Below, piece by piece: positions 1-10,051 of a stretch of 64,000 nucleotides of DNA. Under the pieces are notes generated by a model, which did no database searches, was not told where the DNA came from, and saw only the letters and a program-made list of their open reading frames with translations. Both the position numbers and the translations under genes were made by a program. Source of the DNA: Gonocerus acuteangulatus (Eukaryota > Arthropoda > Insecta > Hemiptera > Coreidae); the NCBI GenBank assembly GCA_946811695.1, contig OX328130.1:77438081-77502080 (forward strand). Reading direction: 5' to 3'. The stretch's first letter is position 1. The number at the start of each line of letters is the position of its first letter.

Positions 1-126
1 GTTTCAGCAAAGCTGCTTCATTTGCTGGTGGGTTTTACCTCTTCACCCTCCAATCTTCTGGGTGTTTTCCTCGTAGGAGATCCTAGGCCGACCTCGCGGT
101 CTTTTCCCAGACGGTCGAGCTTCTAG

Positions 127-131
<5 letters not shown>
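1..131 (-). mobile_element. LINE ORF C-terminal fragment, distal piece
   Basis: Read on the minus strand this encodes KVLEARPSGKRPRGRPR and then a run ending in a stop. It matches the tail that follows reverse transcriptase in many invertebrate non-LTR retrotransposons (basic GKRPRGRPR). It continues the protein encoded at 596-720, from which a later insertion separates it. The piece is truncated by the window edge and carries a stop, so it is dead. Clade not assigned. Confidence 0.6.
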
Positions 132-168
<37 letters not shown>

Positions 169-388
169 GTGTTTTTAGACATATGTCAACCACATGGGTC
201 ATGGATGTCTCAGTTAGAAGACTCGTTTGATCTTATATATTTCAATTGGCATATAATTTCAATATGACTATTGATATATGTTGATATGATATGTTTATTG
301 AGGAAAGAAAGTGATATTGACAAAAAGTGCTACTTGAAGATGGATTGAGAAGATCGATATAGATTGAAGATAGATAGGAGGAGATTGA

Positions 389-462
<74 letters not shown>

Positions 463-595
463 CATACACACAAATATTTATAAATTAAATATGTCGGATT
501 AACTTAGTTCTTTCTAGGAAAACAAATAATTTAGTTAAGTGATTCGAGTTATTTCCCAGAAGTTCCCTTAGGTCAGTGGGCAAATCTAACTAGAA
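132..595 (-). mobile_element. Retroposed insertion with 12-bp target-site duplication
   Basis: The 12-mer CTTCTAGAACTT occurs at 120-131 and again at 596-607, and the LINE reading frame resumes on either side. The inserted DNA starts with a run of about 34 T on the plus strand, which is a poly(A) tail on the minus strand. A retroposon therefore landed in the minus orientation by target-primed reverse transcription. It contains a (TA)n tract at about 391-458. I recognise no coding region in it. Confidence 0.7.
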
Positions 596-760
596 CTTCT
601 AGAACTTTCTTCCATTCCTTTTTATCATCCATATGACACACGTGCCCAAACCACTTAAGCTGCCGGGCTTCGACTACGGTCCTTAGTTCTGTCACCTCAA
701 ACTGTTCTCTTATTCTTTCTAATTTTCCCCAAGGAATGTTTCAGAAAGTTTTTCTTCTTT
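596..760 (-). mobile_element. LINE ORF C-terminal fragment, proximal piece
   Basis: On the minus strand bases 596 to about 720 read RIREQFEVTELRT and then LKWFGHVCHMDDKKEWKKVLE. WFGHV.xMD is the typical post-reverse-transcriptase region of invertebrate LINEs. The frame flows into the fragment at 1-131 once the insertion is removed. Upstream (above about 720) the frame degenerates. Relic; exact clade unknown. Confidence 0.65.
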
Positions 761-1045
761 GAGGCTGATATACTTCTGATAGGTCATCAGCCAGCAATTC
801 TTCAAAATTGCTATGCATTGAGTATGTCCAACCTCTGTAGAGGTAACGACAATGCTAGTTGTGCATGTCCTGTCCTATAGTCGGTCGGTATTTGTGGCTA
901 TGTACTATTGTACAAATGTTATGTCTACATCATAATAAGTATTACTTCGGAATGTTTCAAGGATGTGGGAAATCGAGTAGTATGGAGGATGCTATTAAAT
1001 ATTAAATAAAAAGTTTAAAAAAAAAGTATTGTATAAATAGTATAC

Positions 1046-1222
1046 CTTAGGATCCTTCAAGCAAGCTATAATCCTCTCTCTGTCGGATGGCAGATTCGCA
1101 AACTCTTCTATCCAAGATGTTCCTGCTTGTTCTTCGACTAGTTCTGCAAAGTTCAGGAAGAACCCACGCTTCTCGGATTGCAAGGTGGCACTAGAACACA
1201 CGCTCCTGTAGTCGGTCTCCAT
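1046..1222 (-). CDS. Coding exon of a second gene, possibly SMYD4-like
   Basis: A 177-bp open stretch lies between a good acceptor (TTCTATTCCAG before 1222) and a good donor (CCTAAG|GTATAC at 1046). It starts with ATG as its first codon and encodes 59 residues, METDYRSVCSS ... GFFLNFAELVEE ... SWIEEFANLPSDRERI ... LKDPK. Both splice phases are 0, so this would be the first coding exon behind a 5'-UTR exon. The pattern (short Cys-containing start, GFF.xFAE, W..EF..L.SD.ER) reminds me of the N-terminus of insect SET/MYND protein 4, but that match is from memory and weak. The gene would run off the left edge, in the same direction as grnd and downstream of it. No stop, frameshift or repeat signature is visible in the exon. 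Confidence 0.55.
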
Positions 1223-1308
1223 CTGGAATAGAAGGGGCATTGTAACACTCATAATATTTTTATAGGAAGTCCATCCACTATTGTAACCTGTGAAAATACC
1301 TCAGCTGC

Positions 1309-1588
1309 CAGGGGCGCATATAGAAAATAATTTCCGGGGAGGCTCTGGTAGCATCCTGGGATTTAGGGGGTATGGAATAGTAACAACCTAGAACTTGGAA
1401 TAGTTAGCTAACTAAAACGCTTTACCCCCCCCCCCCCCCACACACACACAAAAAAAATTGTTTTTGTAAACTAAGTGAGCTTATTTAATTTAATGTTGAG
1501 GTTTTTATGACACATTTTTACCGATTAAATAAAAATTTCGGAGGACTGCAGCCCCCTCAACCCCCCTTATATACGATGTCTGGGACTA
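1309..1588. mobile_element. MITE family M1 copy (G-tract family)
   Basis: It starts GGGGCGCATATAGAAAATAATTT and ends CAGCCCCCTCAACCCCCCTTATATACG, the terminal signature shared by about ten copies here (consensus GGGCGTATATA inverted at the two ends). The interior includes the family hallmarks GGAATAGTTAGCTAACTAAAACG and TTTTTACCGATTAAATAAAAATTTCGG. No coding capacity. Superfamily unknown. Confidence 0.6.
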
Positions 1589-1760
1589 CATTAAACATTG
1601 AAAGTCCGAACAGGAACAGCTTCGCCTTAGCAGAAAACGCTGTTCTAAATGTCAAAAGTTGAATTCGTTCCAATGAAGGGAGATATTTTTTTTACGGCGC
1701 ATCGACGTCTATGTGGAGATATTAAGAGTTTTTTTTTTTTTTTTTTGGGGGGGGGGGGGG

Positions 1761-1947
1761 TCTCCTGTAGTCTAGTGGCTAGCGCGCTGGATTCATAAGC
1801 GGGAGATGGTGGGTTCGATTCCCACCTCCGGCAGGAATTTTCTCATCTCAGAGCTCGCTGGGAAAATTCCTCGCTGCACCCTGGATGTCGGCGCTAATGA
1901 CCTAGATGTAGATGCGCCGTAAAAAATAAAAAATAAAAAAAAATAAA
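1761..1947 (+). mobile_element. tRNA-derived SINE, family S1
   Basis: The head 1761-1838 folds like a tRNA: A box TAGTCTAGTGGCTAGCGCG, anticodon-loop-like TTCATAA (CAT), B box GGTTCGATTCC inside GGGTTCGATTCCCACC. The body follows, then the tail GCGCTAATGACCTAG ... GATGCGCCGT and an A-rich end. Flanking copies of ATTAAGAGTTTTT at about 1721 and 1948 look like the target duplication. The tail is the one also found on the 5S-headed SINEs. Confidence 0.85.
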
Positions 1948-2460
1948 ATTAAGAGTTTTTTATTTATTTATTTACTTTGGTTGGTCGCAGATATGGCGAT
2001 TCCACAATAAGATTAAATAGAATATATAAAAAAAAATATAGAAGATGGTCATTTTCTTTGTCATGTGTAGTAGTTGACTTTAATAAGGGCCTCCGAGATG
2101 GATTACGGGCCTCTGACCAAATAGCTTCACCGGGCCCCTTACGAATGTAGGCAATGAATGCTCAAAAACAGTTATAGATAGAAATGCTTCAATACAATAC
2201 ACAATTTTTGCTTCATAACTTTGTTTGGGCTAGTTAAAAGGTGAACATGTCTAAAGTCACCGCCTGTAGCCTTTGTGCAGGGGGGGGGGGGGAGGTAGGG
2301 ATGAGCGATAGATGGTAGTTAATATTGATATATCGATAGTTCATGATGAACTATCGATAGATTTTTTACTTGTTTTTTTTTTTTAGATTTGAAGTTCTCA
2401 GCACCTGGAGGGCTGTGGTTTTTTTTTTTTATTTTTTTTTATTTTATTTATTTTTTTATT

Positions 2461-2638
2461 TTTTTTACGGCGCATCTACAACTTGGCCATTAGCGCCGGG
2501 CTATCTATAGGTTGCCACCCTTTTATAATGCCAACAGCACGTGGTCGGTCACCCATTCAGGTACTGACCACGCCCGACGTTGCTTAACTTCGATGATCTA
2601 CGGGAACCGGTGTATTCAACGTGGCTATGGCCGTTGAC
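2461..2638 (-). mobile_element. 5S rRNA-derived SINE
   Basis: On the minus strand the head carries 5S rRNA hallmarks, such as GAAGTTAAGCAACGTCGGGC, GTGGTCAGTACC and GGGTGACCGACCACGTGCTG. These are followed by a body (GGGTGGCAACC.ATAGATAGCCCGGCGCTAATGG), the tail GATGCGCCGT and A-run. This is the SINE3 type of architecture and not a functional 5S gene. Other copies lie at 21789-21975 and 61180-61346. Confidence 0.85.
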
Positions 2639-2889
2639 AAGAAATTATTATTAATTAATTAATCATATTATCATATATTATTATTATTATATGTTCATTA
2701 CCACTATAGTATCAAATATGTTTTTATTTACTTTCTTACCATGCAATCGCCAATGATCCTACAGGATAGAGGCACAATTAAATAAATAAAAATAAATTTT
2801 TATGGAGTTAAGAAATTATTATTGACACACTTTCACCTAAAACACAAACACTATATGTACTGTAATAGCTTAAGCACTTGGACAAACTA

Positions 2890-3290
2890 GTAAAAAAGAT
2901 AGTGAGCTTCTGTTGTCTCAGTTTAGTGTATCGCTTACAAGCAGCGGGATTTCGCATCCGCTTTAACATAAGAAGTACATTCGGAAATGTTTCTGCTTGA
3001 CTCTCGAAATACACCATCAATTTATCAAAGTTTGCTACTGCTTCTGCGTGTGTTATAACCACCATAAACTGCCTTTAGAAATCATCTTGAAACAAAAGTC
3101 TTCAATGCGTTTTCTGTCCATTTTTCCAATCAGATACGGTCGATGTTCCTACTCCAAACTCTGCAGGAATGGTCCTGCCAATGCTTCCATCCGTTATTCC
3201 ATAGTCACAACAATGTTTTTTACGTTTCATCAAAGTCGGGGACAACGAGCAAACGAAACAGTAAAACGATACTGAACCTCGACTAGGAAA
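2890..3290 (-). pseudogene. Tigger/pogo-type transposase relic, internally deleted
   Basis: On the minus strand about 3240-3140 encodes a CENP-B-type helix-turn-helix piece, GSIGRTIPAEFGVGTSTVSDWKN, then a stop. After a frame change, 3065-2900 encodes AEAVANFDKLMVYFE ... NVLLMLKRMRN ... QQKLTIFF. The last block resembles the C-terminal end of Tigger transposases, which finish with a Q.kit.FF motif. The whole DDE catalytic core between them is missing. A Tigger-like terminus (GGTTATCCGGACGTCCGAGTA) sits just upstream at 3394-3414. Confidence 0.65.
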
Positions 3291-3375
3291 ACTCGCGTAA
3301 TTTATCTACCGAGAATGGCAATTTATGCGCTGTAAAACAAGTCTTCAGTTACTACACTCAACAACATAACTTCGT

Positions 3376-3435
3376 TTTCAGAACTGGTCCGGGTTATCCG
3401 GACGTCCGAGTAAAAGAGGTCCGGGCTAACGAGCT
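3376..3435 (-). repeat. Tigger-like terminal sequence
   Basis: CAGAACTGGTCCGGGTTATCCGG followed by GTCCGAGTAAAAGAGGTCCGGG resembles pogo/Tigger termini, which carry a 'taatccggac...cggataa' pattern. It lies on the 5' side of the transposase relic at 2890-3290. I see no matching opposite end below 2890. Confidence 0.4.
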
Positions 3436-3688
3436 TTTACTTTATATCATTTTTTTATTTCAAATTATAACCCGAGTAAAAAAATTACACCCCCCCCCCC
3501 CCCCCCCCCCCCCGAGACCACGGGCCTCTGACCAATTGTCTACCGTAACACCCCCCCCCCCTCCTCACAGAGGCCCTGACTTTAATTTCTCACACAGTTC
3601 CTTATGAGTTTTTATTCTAAGCTTTCCAAATCGCAGCAATGAAAAGCACAAGGCAATACTCTAAGATCATGCAGGTCCCCTAAGTCAG

Positions 3689-3719
<31 letters not shown>

Positions 3720-4217
3720 GCGATCTGAGGAACTAGATGGAAATTTGTCGGCCTTTTGATAGATGGATTCTATGAAATTACTCAAAAACAGCACTGAAAT
3801 CAGCAGAAAATCATTTCCTTCTGTTTTGATGATATGGTTATTACCCCGTTGTAGCCTTCAGGTCTAACTAATTTTTTTTTAGGCAACGTGTGGTGTAAAA
3901 CGAAACTACCAATGTAACCTGCCGTAAGAAGGATACAGAACCAGGATTACGTGGTTTTATTTGCGCAATAATCGTCTAAAAAAAGAAATCGGTTCGATCA
4001 TGGTATCATAATGAAACAACAGTTTTTACAAGAAAAAGCGTTTTATTTTTGCCAACGTCCGTCGTAATACTGTTATAATTTAAACGCTTAGTATATTTAA
4101 ACCTTAGTTATGACAAAATTACTATATGTATTATCATTTGCGCAATCTATGTATAACGATTTCCCCTTTATTTCTTCTATATATAAATTAGTATTAACTC
4201 TGTCCTCTTTGTTTTAC

Positions 4218-4258
4218 AGCACTGATGAAGGCTTGATTTCAACGGAAACGTCGGCAAA
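4218..4258 (+). ncRNA. Hammerhead-ribozyme-like motif H1
   Basis: CTGATGA at 4222-4228, a hairpin (CTTGA/TCAA stem), then GAAACGTC at 4245-4252. All invariant hammerhead core bases are present. Stem I would be GC paired with GC (…GCA-CTGATGA; GTC-GGC…), with one mismatch next to the core. The absence of a stem III hairpin, with ACGT after GAA, suits the dimeric type reported for Penelope-like elements. Activity is inferred. Confidence 0.55.
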
Positions 4259-4599
4259 ACTAACTCATTGCCTTATAACAAATGTAATTTTATGAAGAAG
4301 CCACACGAACGAATCCTACCAATATGTACCCTCATTATATTTTTTATCTTGGGTTTTTTTTCCCCTAAATACGAACTGGTAACTACTTGTACAACGAAGC
4401 CCGGTGGTAAAGACAGTAAGAAAGCTTGGGAAATATTGTTTAAAACGGACGAATTCCACAAAATAATCTATCCACTGGAATCAAAACTATTTGTTTAAGG
4501 CCATTGCGAATAGGAGAATACAATCATGAGAGTATAGGAGAGGTGAGAATTACCTTTAGCCGGCAGGAGGCTCAGAAATAGACTGACTCCAACGCTGTA

Positions 4600-5705
4600 T
4601 AAAAATAGCCCTAGAGTGCAGCATGTCAAAACAAAACTTGGCAGTCTATCATGGAGTCTAGCAGTAGTGTTGTGAGTCGTATGCACGTCTCATGGGCGTA
4701 TATAGGGGGGGGGCTGAGGGGGCTGCAGCCCCTCCAAAAGTTTTGTTTTGATCGGTAAAAATTTCATAAAATCCTTAAAAATAAATTAAATTAAAATTAA
4801 AATTAAATAAATTAATCATTTAGTTCATAAAACATATTGTATTTTGGGTGTAATAGCGTTTTAGTTGGCTAAAACTCTTCCAAGATCTAAATTGTTAGTA
4901 TCCCATACACCGGAAATGGTCTCAGCCCCGCCTAAATTATTTTCTATATACGCCCATGGCACGTCTGTCCCATGGAAGGAGAACTCCCGCCAAACCTTGG
5001 CAGTAGTGTTGTGAGTCGTGGACGGGCATTTCTCGCCAATTCATAGCATTCACTTGCGGCGGTTTTGTGTGCCATGGGCAGGTTCTTTTAGTGGATGAGG
5101 ATCTCCCGCCAAATCTAGGTAGTTATAGAGTTTAGCTGCAGTGTTTTGTTTAGGTTCCTTTATTGGAAGAGCATTCCCTGCATAATCATGGCAGTCAAAT
5201 AGTCTAGCAGAAGTGTTGTGAGTCTTGTGCAGGGCTGTTTCATGGTGGACAGGGATCTCCCGCCAAATTTAGACAGTCCGTCATAGATTCTAGTAGTAGT
5301 GGTAGTGTCGTGGAAGGACATCTCCCGCCAAATCATGGCATTCATAGAGTCTAGCGGCAGTGAACATTGAGAGTCAAGTAGCAGTGATGTCAGGGCTGTT
5401 TCGTGGATGGTGATCTCCCGCCAAAATTTGACAGTCAGTCGTGGAGTCTAACAGCGGCGTTTTGTGTCATTTAAGGTCATCTCCAGCCTAATCAGAGCAG
5501 TCATAGAGTCTTGTGGCGGTGTTGTGTGCCGGTTCACATAGTGGTATCTCCCGACAAAATTTGGCAGTCATAGAGTGTAGCAGTAGTGATGTGTGTAGGT
5601 TCGTTTAGTGGAAGGGTATCTCCCGCCAAATCATGGCAGTCATAGTGTCTAGCAGCAGTGTCGTGTGTCATGTGCAGGTCTGTTTCGTGGATGGGGATCT
5701 TGGCT
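4600..5705. repeat. Degenerate tandem repeat, unit about 72 bp
   Basis: The phrase ATCTCCCGCCAAAT with variants recurs at about 4984, 5102, 5248, 5322, 5412, 5482, 5546 and 5618. Between occurrences lie GGCAGTCATAGAGTCTAGCAG and GTGTTGTGTG. Spacing in the later part is 64-90 bp. The units are diverged, so the array is old. An M1 element interrupts it at 4690-4965. Confidence 0.75.
4690..4965 (-). mobile_element. MITE family M1 copy inserted in the 72-bp array
   Basis: It begins CATGGGCGTATATAGGGGG and ends TTTTCTATATACGCCCATGG, giving inverted termini of about 13 bp. On the minus strand the interior shows GATCTTGGAAGAGTTTTAGCC and ATTTTTACCGATCAAAACAAAA. Array sequence (CACGTCTC / CACGTCTG) continues on both sides, so the element inserted into the array. 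Confidence 0.7.
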
Positions 5706-5719
5706 CATTGGAATACAAT

Positions 5720-8700
5720 ATTGACAGGTCGAGAAACAATGCTGATGTAACCAAAACCTGATCTTGTGTATTTTTTATCAATTTGTAACTACTTCCATCC
5801 TGAAACTCAGAAATGATCCAATTCCCATTTATCACATAGTCATCAGTAAGAACGTTTGTCCCTAAAGCAGATGGAGAAGTGCTCTTTGCTTTATAGAGTC
5901 ATAGTGAAGAAATACTCCTGTTTAGCTAAAATACCCGACTCATAGGAACTGTGTTATTTTGACGTATTTTATACAGGGTGTATCACAAGTAGATGTTCCA
6001 GAGATATACCGCCCTAAAGGTTATTTAGAAGAAACTATGTTTTTGTAGACAAACCCCAGTGTTCTCTGCTTTTACACATTGTTTTTTAACCTTACATTAC
6101 TTTTTCGAAATCAGCATTTACTACATTATTACACTTTCTATGTTCAAAAGTGTCTTTTTGAAACCATAGTAACTGTTTAAAAAATTGATATGAAGAAAGT
6201 CTTGTTAGAGACAAATTTTCGAGAATTACTACTCTTCCAAAAAAAAAGTCTGCAAGTTGCAGAATCTCACAAAAGTTATTTAAAATAATGTTAAATTTAA
6301 TTACGTTTCCAACAGTATACCCAGAACTAAGATTGTCTTTCAATTTCATAGTGTAATTGGAAATTTAGAAAGAAAAATAACAAATTAATAAAGCTGTGTG
6401 AATAGTACAGCGAACACAGGGGGGAAAAAACAGCTGGGTAAGGAAAATGATTTAAACCACATGTAATTGATAAACTTATCTATTTTTGAAATAAGTACTT
6501 CAATGCCAACAGGATTTCAAAACTTCTGTACAAACATTGACACCCAATAGTAAAATTTAACAAATTTTATAATATATAAGAATTTAAACAATTGTAAAAA
6601 AGATTTTAATGAAATTCCACAGCCTTCGGCAATGATTTCTACGACAAAGGTAGTGTAAAGATTTATGCATTAGTTACAAAGCAGCCATACCTTTTAGATC
6701 TTGAATTTTTAAACAGATTTAAAGCACATTGGTATGTAATTTGTTGAATGCTGTGGTTAAATAACTATCAGAAATAATATAAATACTTAATAAGAACTGT
6801 GCTTAGTTTAATAGAGTAATATTTAAGTTACAAATTAACATTACTTTCCTTTGTAAACTTGTTATGCTTTGTAGTACAATACAATGCTGCTTATGGTTTC
6901 TGGATTATGGAATTCTAATTCTCCTTAAACAGAGAAAATGGAAAAACTATTTATTTATTAATTTTCTCTAATAAATAATTTTGAATTCACTCAACATAAA
7001 TAAAATAAATTCAATAACATTAGTGCATTCTATTTTCAATATTATATCAAAACTTTACATGTTTTCACTGCTTACGTGATCTACTCTCATATTATTCATA
7101 ACTTACAGTCTAATCATTCACAATATCTGCACTTAAAAACATTATTAATATACATAAGTTAATAATTAAATTACATTAATCTAATTTTGAAACAAAACAT
7201 GAATAAATTTAATGAAAGCACTATATCTCACAATAATATACTTACTCGCTAATATTGCTTCTTTACACGTAGCAAGGTGTTTAACCTTATTATTAATATT
7301 TACAATAATGGACGGACGACTGATATTAAGGCTCACTCTTAAAGTTACTGTACAATTAGAACTATCTTATTCTAGAAGATAAAACAAAACTATACATTTT
7401 ATGGTTGATTTATCCGATGGAATTGTCAACATTTTTACATTATCATTAATCATGTCGGTTTTGCAATGAAATCGTTTACGTAAACTAAACATATTTCATG
7501 ACTTTGAAAAAATGGTCACAACGTCCACAGGTATTTAATTTCGAGAGGAATATCTCCAACTTCGGTTCTTTGTATGGCTCCGTTATCAAAAAATAATATC
7601 AAACAACACACTTTTTTACATATATTATTTGAAAAAATTGAAGATGGGAGACCATTTCTCAGATTGAATCATCTTCAACTCCATAATAGTAATTTACTTA
7701 GTAGCTAAGTGATTTAAGCTCGACGGTTCTTACAAGAAGATTTTGTCAGTCCTTGCAAAGACAGTGTAGAGAATTTAATGACAGATCTTCAAATTCATAT
7801 ACAAATACCAGGAAAGAAAGTTAATTTTTCCAAATAATAATAACTTTTCCTAGTTAATAAATAAGACAATTTGATTTATCTATATCTTAAAACTTTTTAC
7901 TGGTGTTTAAAATAACAAATGGTTGATCAAAATAATCTTGTAGATGAAAGATTTCTGAGTTATTTATGTTTCAACCATATAAATATATAGTATTACTAAA
8001 AAAATAGCATAAAATTTACAAGAGATTATGTTTAAACTAATAAAATATATTGCAGATAAAACAGTGAACTTAAGTAAGAATTATTGCTAAAAATAAAATA
8101 TTTATACAAAACTAATTATGACAATACAACAAAATATTTTATTAAAAAAAGAACTTATTTATAAAGTTATGTACAAGACTTATCTATGTAATTAAGACAC
8201 TCTTAAATGTATCCTATAATGCTATACATAAAATGGAATGTGCAGTATGGACGTATTTTTTAAATTATATTTAATTATATCTTAAGTTAAAATATATAAA
8301 AGCCTTCACCAAGATTATATAAGTTATAATACAATGAAGAAAAGTATATTGATTCAAAATGAAACAAGCATCAAACAACGATAACATTCTACTTCACGGC
8401 TAGCAAACATGTTTAAAGCGACAAAATTGTTATGTTGTGATAAAACGAAGTACCGGAACTGTAAAGCGTTGTCAATTATAATCATGTTTCAAGTTTAGAA
8501 AGGAAAGTTTTTTTTTTTCTCTCTTTTGTAATTAAAACAGAATATTGTTGATGAGAAATTAAATTATTACTCGTGTGAAGAAATATTAATACCTTCTTGA
8601 ATACTTTTTAATAAAATTTACATGACGAATAGAATTCAACAAGAAAAAGCAGAGCACAAAATAGCCGTTTATTTGTTCTCTTTAAGTTTACTCATTTTTT

Positions 8701-8935
8701 AATAATATTAAATCAAAGTAAAACAAGATATAGTTCATTGTCCGACGAAAAAAAATATTAAATTCTAATAGACAACAATGAAGTCTGGCCATTGTTGCCA
8801 TGAATCCCTTCATATTTACAATTCTAAAGCGAGCCGCCACCTCCAAACAATGCAAAACAAAACAAGAAAACATTAAAATACCTAAGATCTATAATACTAT
8901 TGCACTTTGTTAGTAATAATACTCAAATAACTCTC
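5720..8935. other. AT-rich stretch without recognised features
   Basis: This is very AT-rich DNA with no long reading frame, no tRNA or SINE signature and no clear tandem repeat. A phrase typical of cysteine-rich or enzymatic exons was looked for on both strands and not found. Part of it may be 3' flank or intron of the gene with the exon at 1046-1222. Confidence 0.5.
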
Positions 8936-9051
8936 CATTCCTATTTAATACTGCAGCCAACAAAACAAACATCATTAGACAGTAAAATTATATAAAAATA
9001 TATAAATAGAAAATACTGATAATGGATGGAATAGAAAATACAATGTGATAG

Positions 9052-9121
9052 GCAGGGGCAGGAGCAGGGGCAGGGGCAGGGGCAGGGCAGGGGCAGGGCA
9101 GGTGCAGGGGCAGGGGCAGAG
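9052..9121. repeat. GGGGCA hexamer tract
   Basis: Imperfect repeats of GGGGCAGG/GGCAGG give a G-rich plus strand of about 70 bp in otherwise AT-rich DNA. Regularly spaced G3-G4 runs could form a G-quadruplex. The proline/alanine-rich and arginine/glycine-rich translations across it are by-products of the repeat. Confidence 0.8.
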
Positions 9122-9481
9122 GCCTCCTCCACAGCTGGGGTTTCAACCTTTTAATACATATCCATTTAGAAAGGTGACAAATACATTTTCCACAATAACG
9201 AACCTTTACAAAAATTCTAAAAATCAATAAAATTGAAATGCAGCTCTATTTTTACAATATACGCAAGACAAATCATAGACAAAAATTGGCTCCTGGAGCA
9301 AGGGAAACACCTAATTACTAAATTACAAAAATAACGCACCAATAAAAAAAAAAATTAAAATATATATAATTGAGAAGATATGGTCGACCGTTCAGAAGTA
9401 GGAAGCGTAGATCGTCGGGGTTTCGGTCAGTGTTCTTATTCAATAAAACACATTTTATATGCTAAAATGTATATTTATTGC

Positions 9482-9525
9482 CGCCAACGTTTCGGCTTGC
9501 TATACAAGCCATCTTCAGGGCTGTA
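9482..9525 (-). ncRNA. Hammerhead-like motif H2 (variant core)
   Basis: On the minus strand: AGCC-CTGAAGA, stem GGCTTG/CAAGCC, then GAAACGTTGGC. The core T of CTGATGA is A and GTC is GTT. GUU can be cleaved in hammerheads, but the CTGAAGA change should weaken or abolish activity. It lies in the left palindrome arm. Confidence 0.4.
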
Positions 9526-9651
9526 AAAACATATATGGTGTAACAATCGTAAGGACAGAAACAATAACAAAAACAATAAAAAAAAGGCTAGAAACATTAA
9601 CCTAAATATCAGTACCTATATGCTTGAAAATATAAATATAAATATATATAA

Positions 9652-9686
<35 letters not shown>

Positions 9687-9760
9687 CACCCACACACACA
9701 TATATATACATATACACATGTATACATATGTGTATATGTATATATATGTGTGTGTGGGTG

Positions 9761-9795
<35 letters not shown>

Positions 9796-9924
9796 TTATA
9801 TATATTTATATTTATATTTTCAAGCATATAGGTACTGATATTTAGGTTAATGTTTCTAGCCTTTTTTTTTTATTGTTTTTGTTATTGTTTCTGTCCTTAC
9901 GATTGTTACACCATATATGTTTTT

Positions 9925-9970
9925 ACAGCCCTGAAGATGGCTTGTATAGCAAGCCGAAACGTTGGCGGCA
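9925..9970 (+). ncRNA. Hammerhead-like motif H3 (variant core)
   Basis: Mirror copy of the motif at 9482-9525, in the right palindrome arm: CAGCC-CTGAAGA, hairpin GGCTTG/CAAGCC, GAAACGTTGGC. The stem I arms GCC and GGC can pair. It is followed by GGCAATAAA. Confidence 0.4.
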
Positions 9971-10051
9971 ATAAATATACATTTTAGCATATAAAATGTG
10001 TTTTATTGAATAAGAACACTGACCGAAACCCCGACGATCTACGCTTCCTTA

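Larger units (their letters stand above)
9396..10051. repeat. Near-perfect 656-bp palindrome of Penelope-like terminal sequence
   Basis: Bases 9396-9720 are repeated in inverted form at 9727-10051, with only a few mismatches near the centre (about 9724, in a TA/TG-rich stretch). Each arm carries the same order: GATCTACGCTTCC, CCCCGAC, GACCGAAA, TTCAATAAAACAC..., a hammerhead-like hairpin, a tract of AACAATAAC, and a TA microsatellite. Arm identity is far higher than between other repeat copies here, so the palindrome is recent or maintained. Confidence 0.9.

Noticed and set aside
1761..1838. A functional tRNA-Met-like gene
   Set aside because: Followed by a SINE body, shared tail and poly(A) with target duplication; the acceptor stem does not pair properly.
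2461..2638. 5S rRNA gene
   Set aside because: Head joined to a SINE body and tail, dispersed in single diverged copies and not in a cluster.
9609..9838. Tyr/Ile-rich frames on both strands (also at 242, 15935, 40070, 43322, 53701)
   Set aside because: Translation of TA/TG microsatellites.
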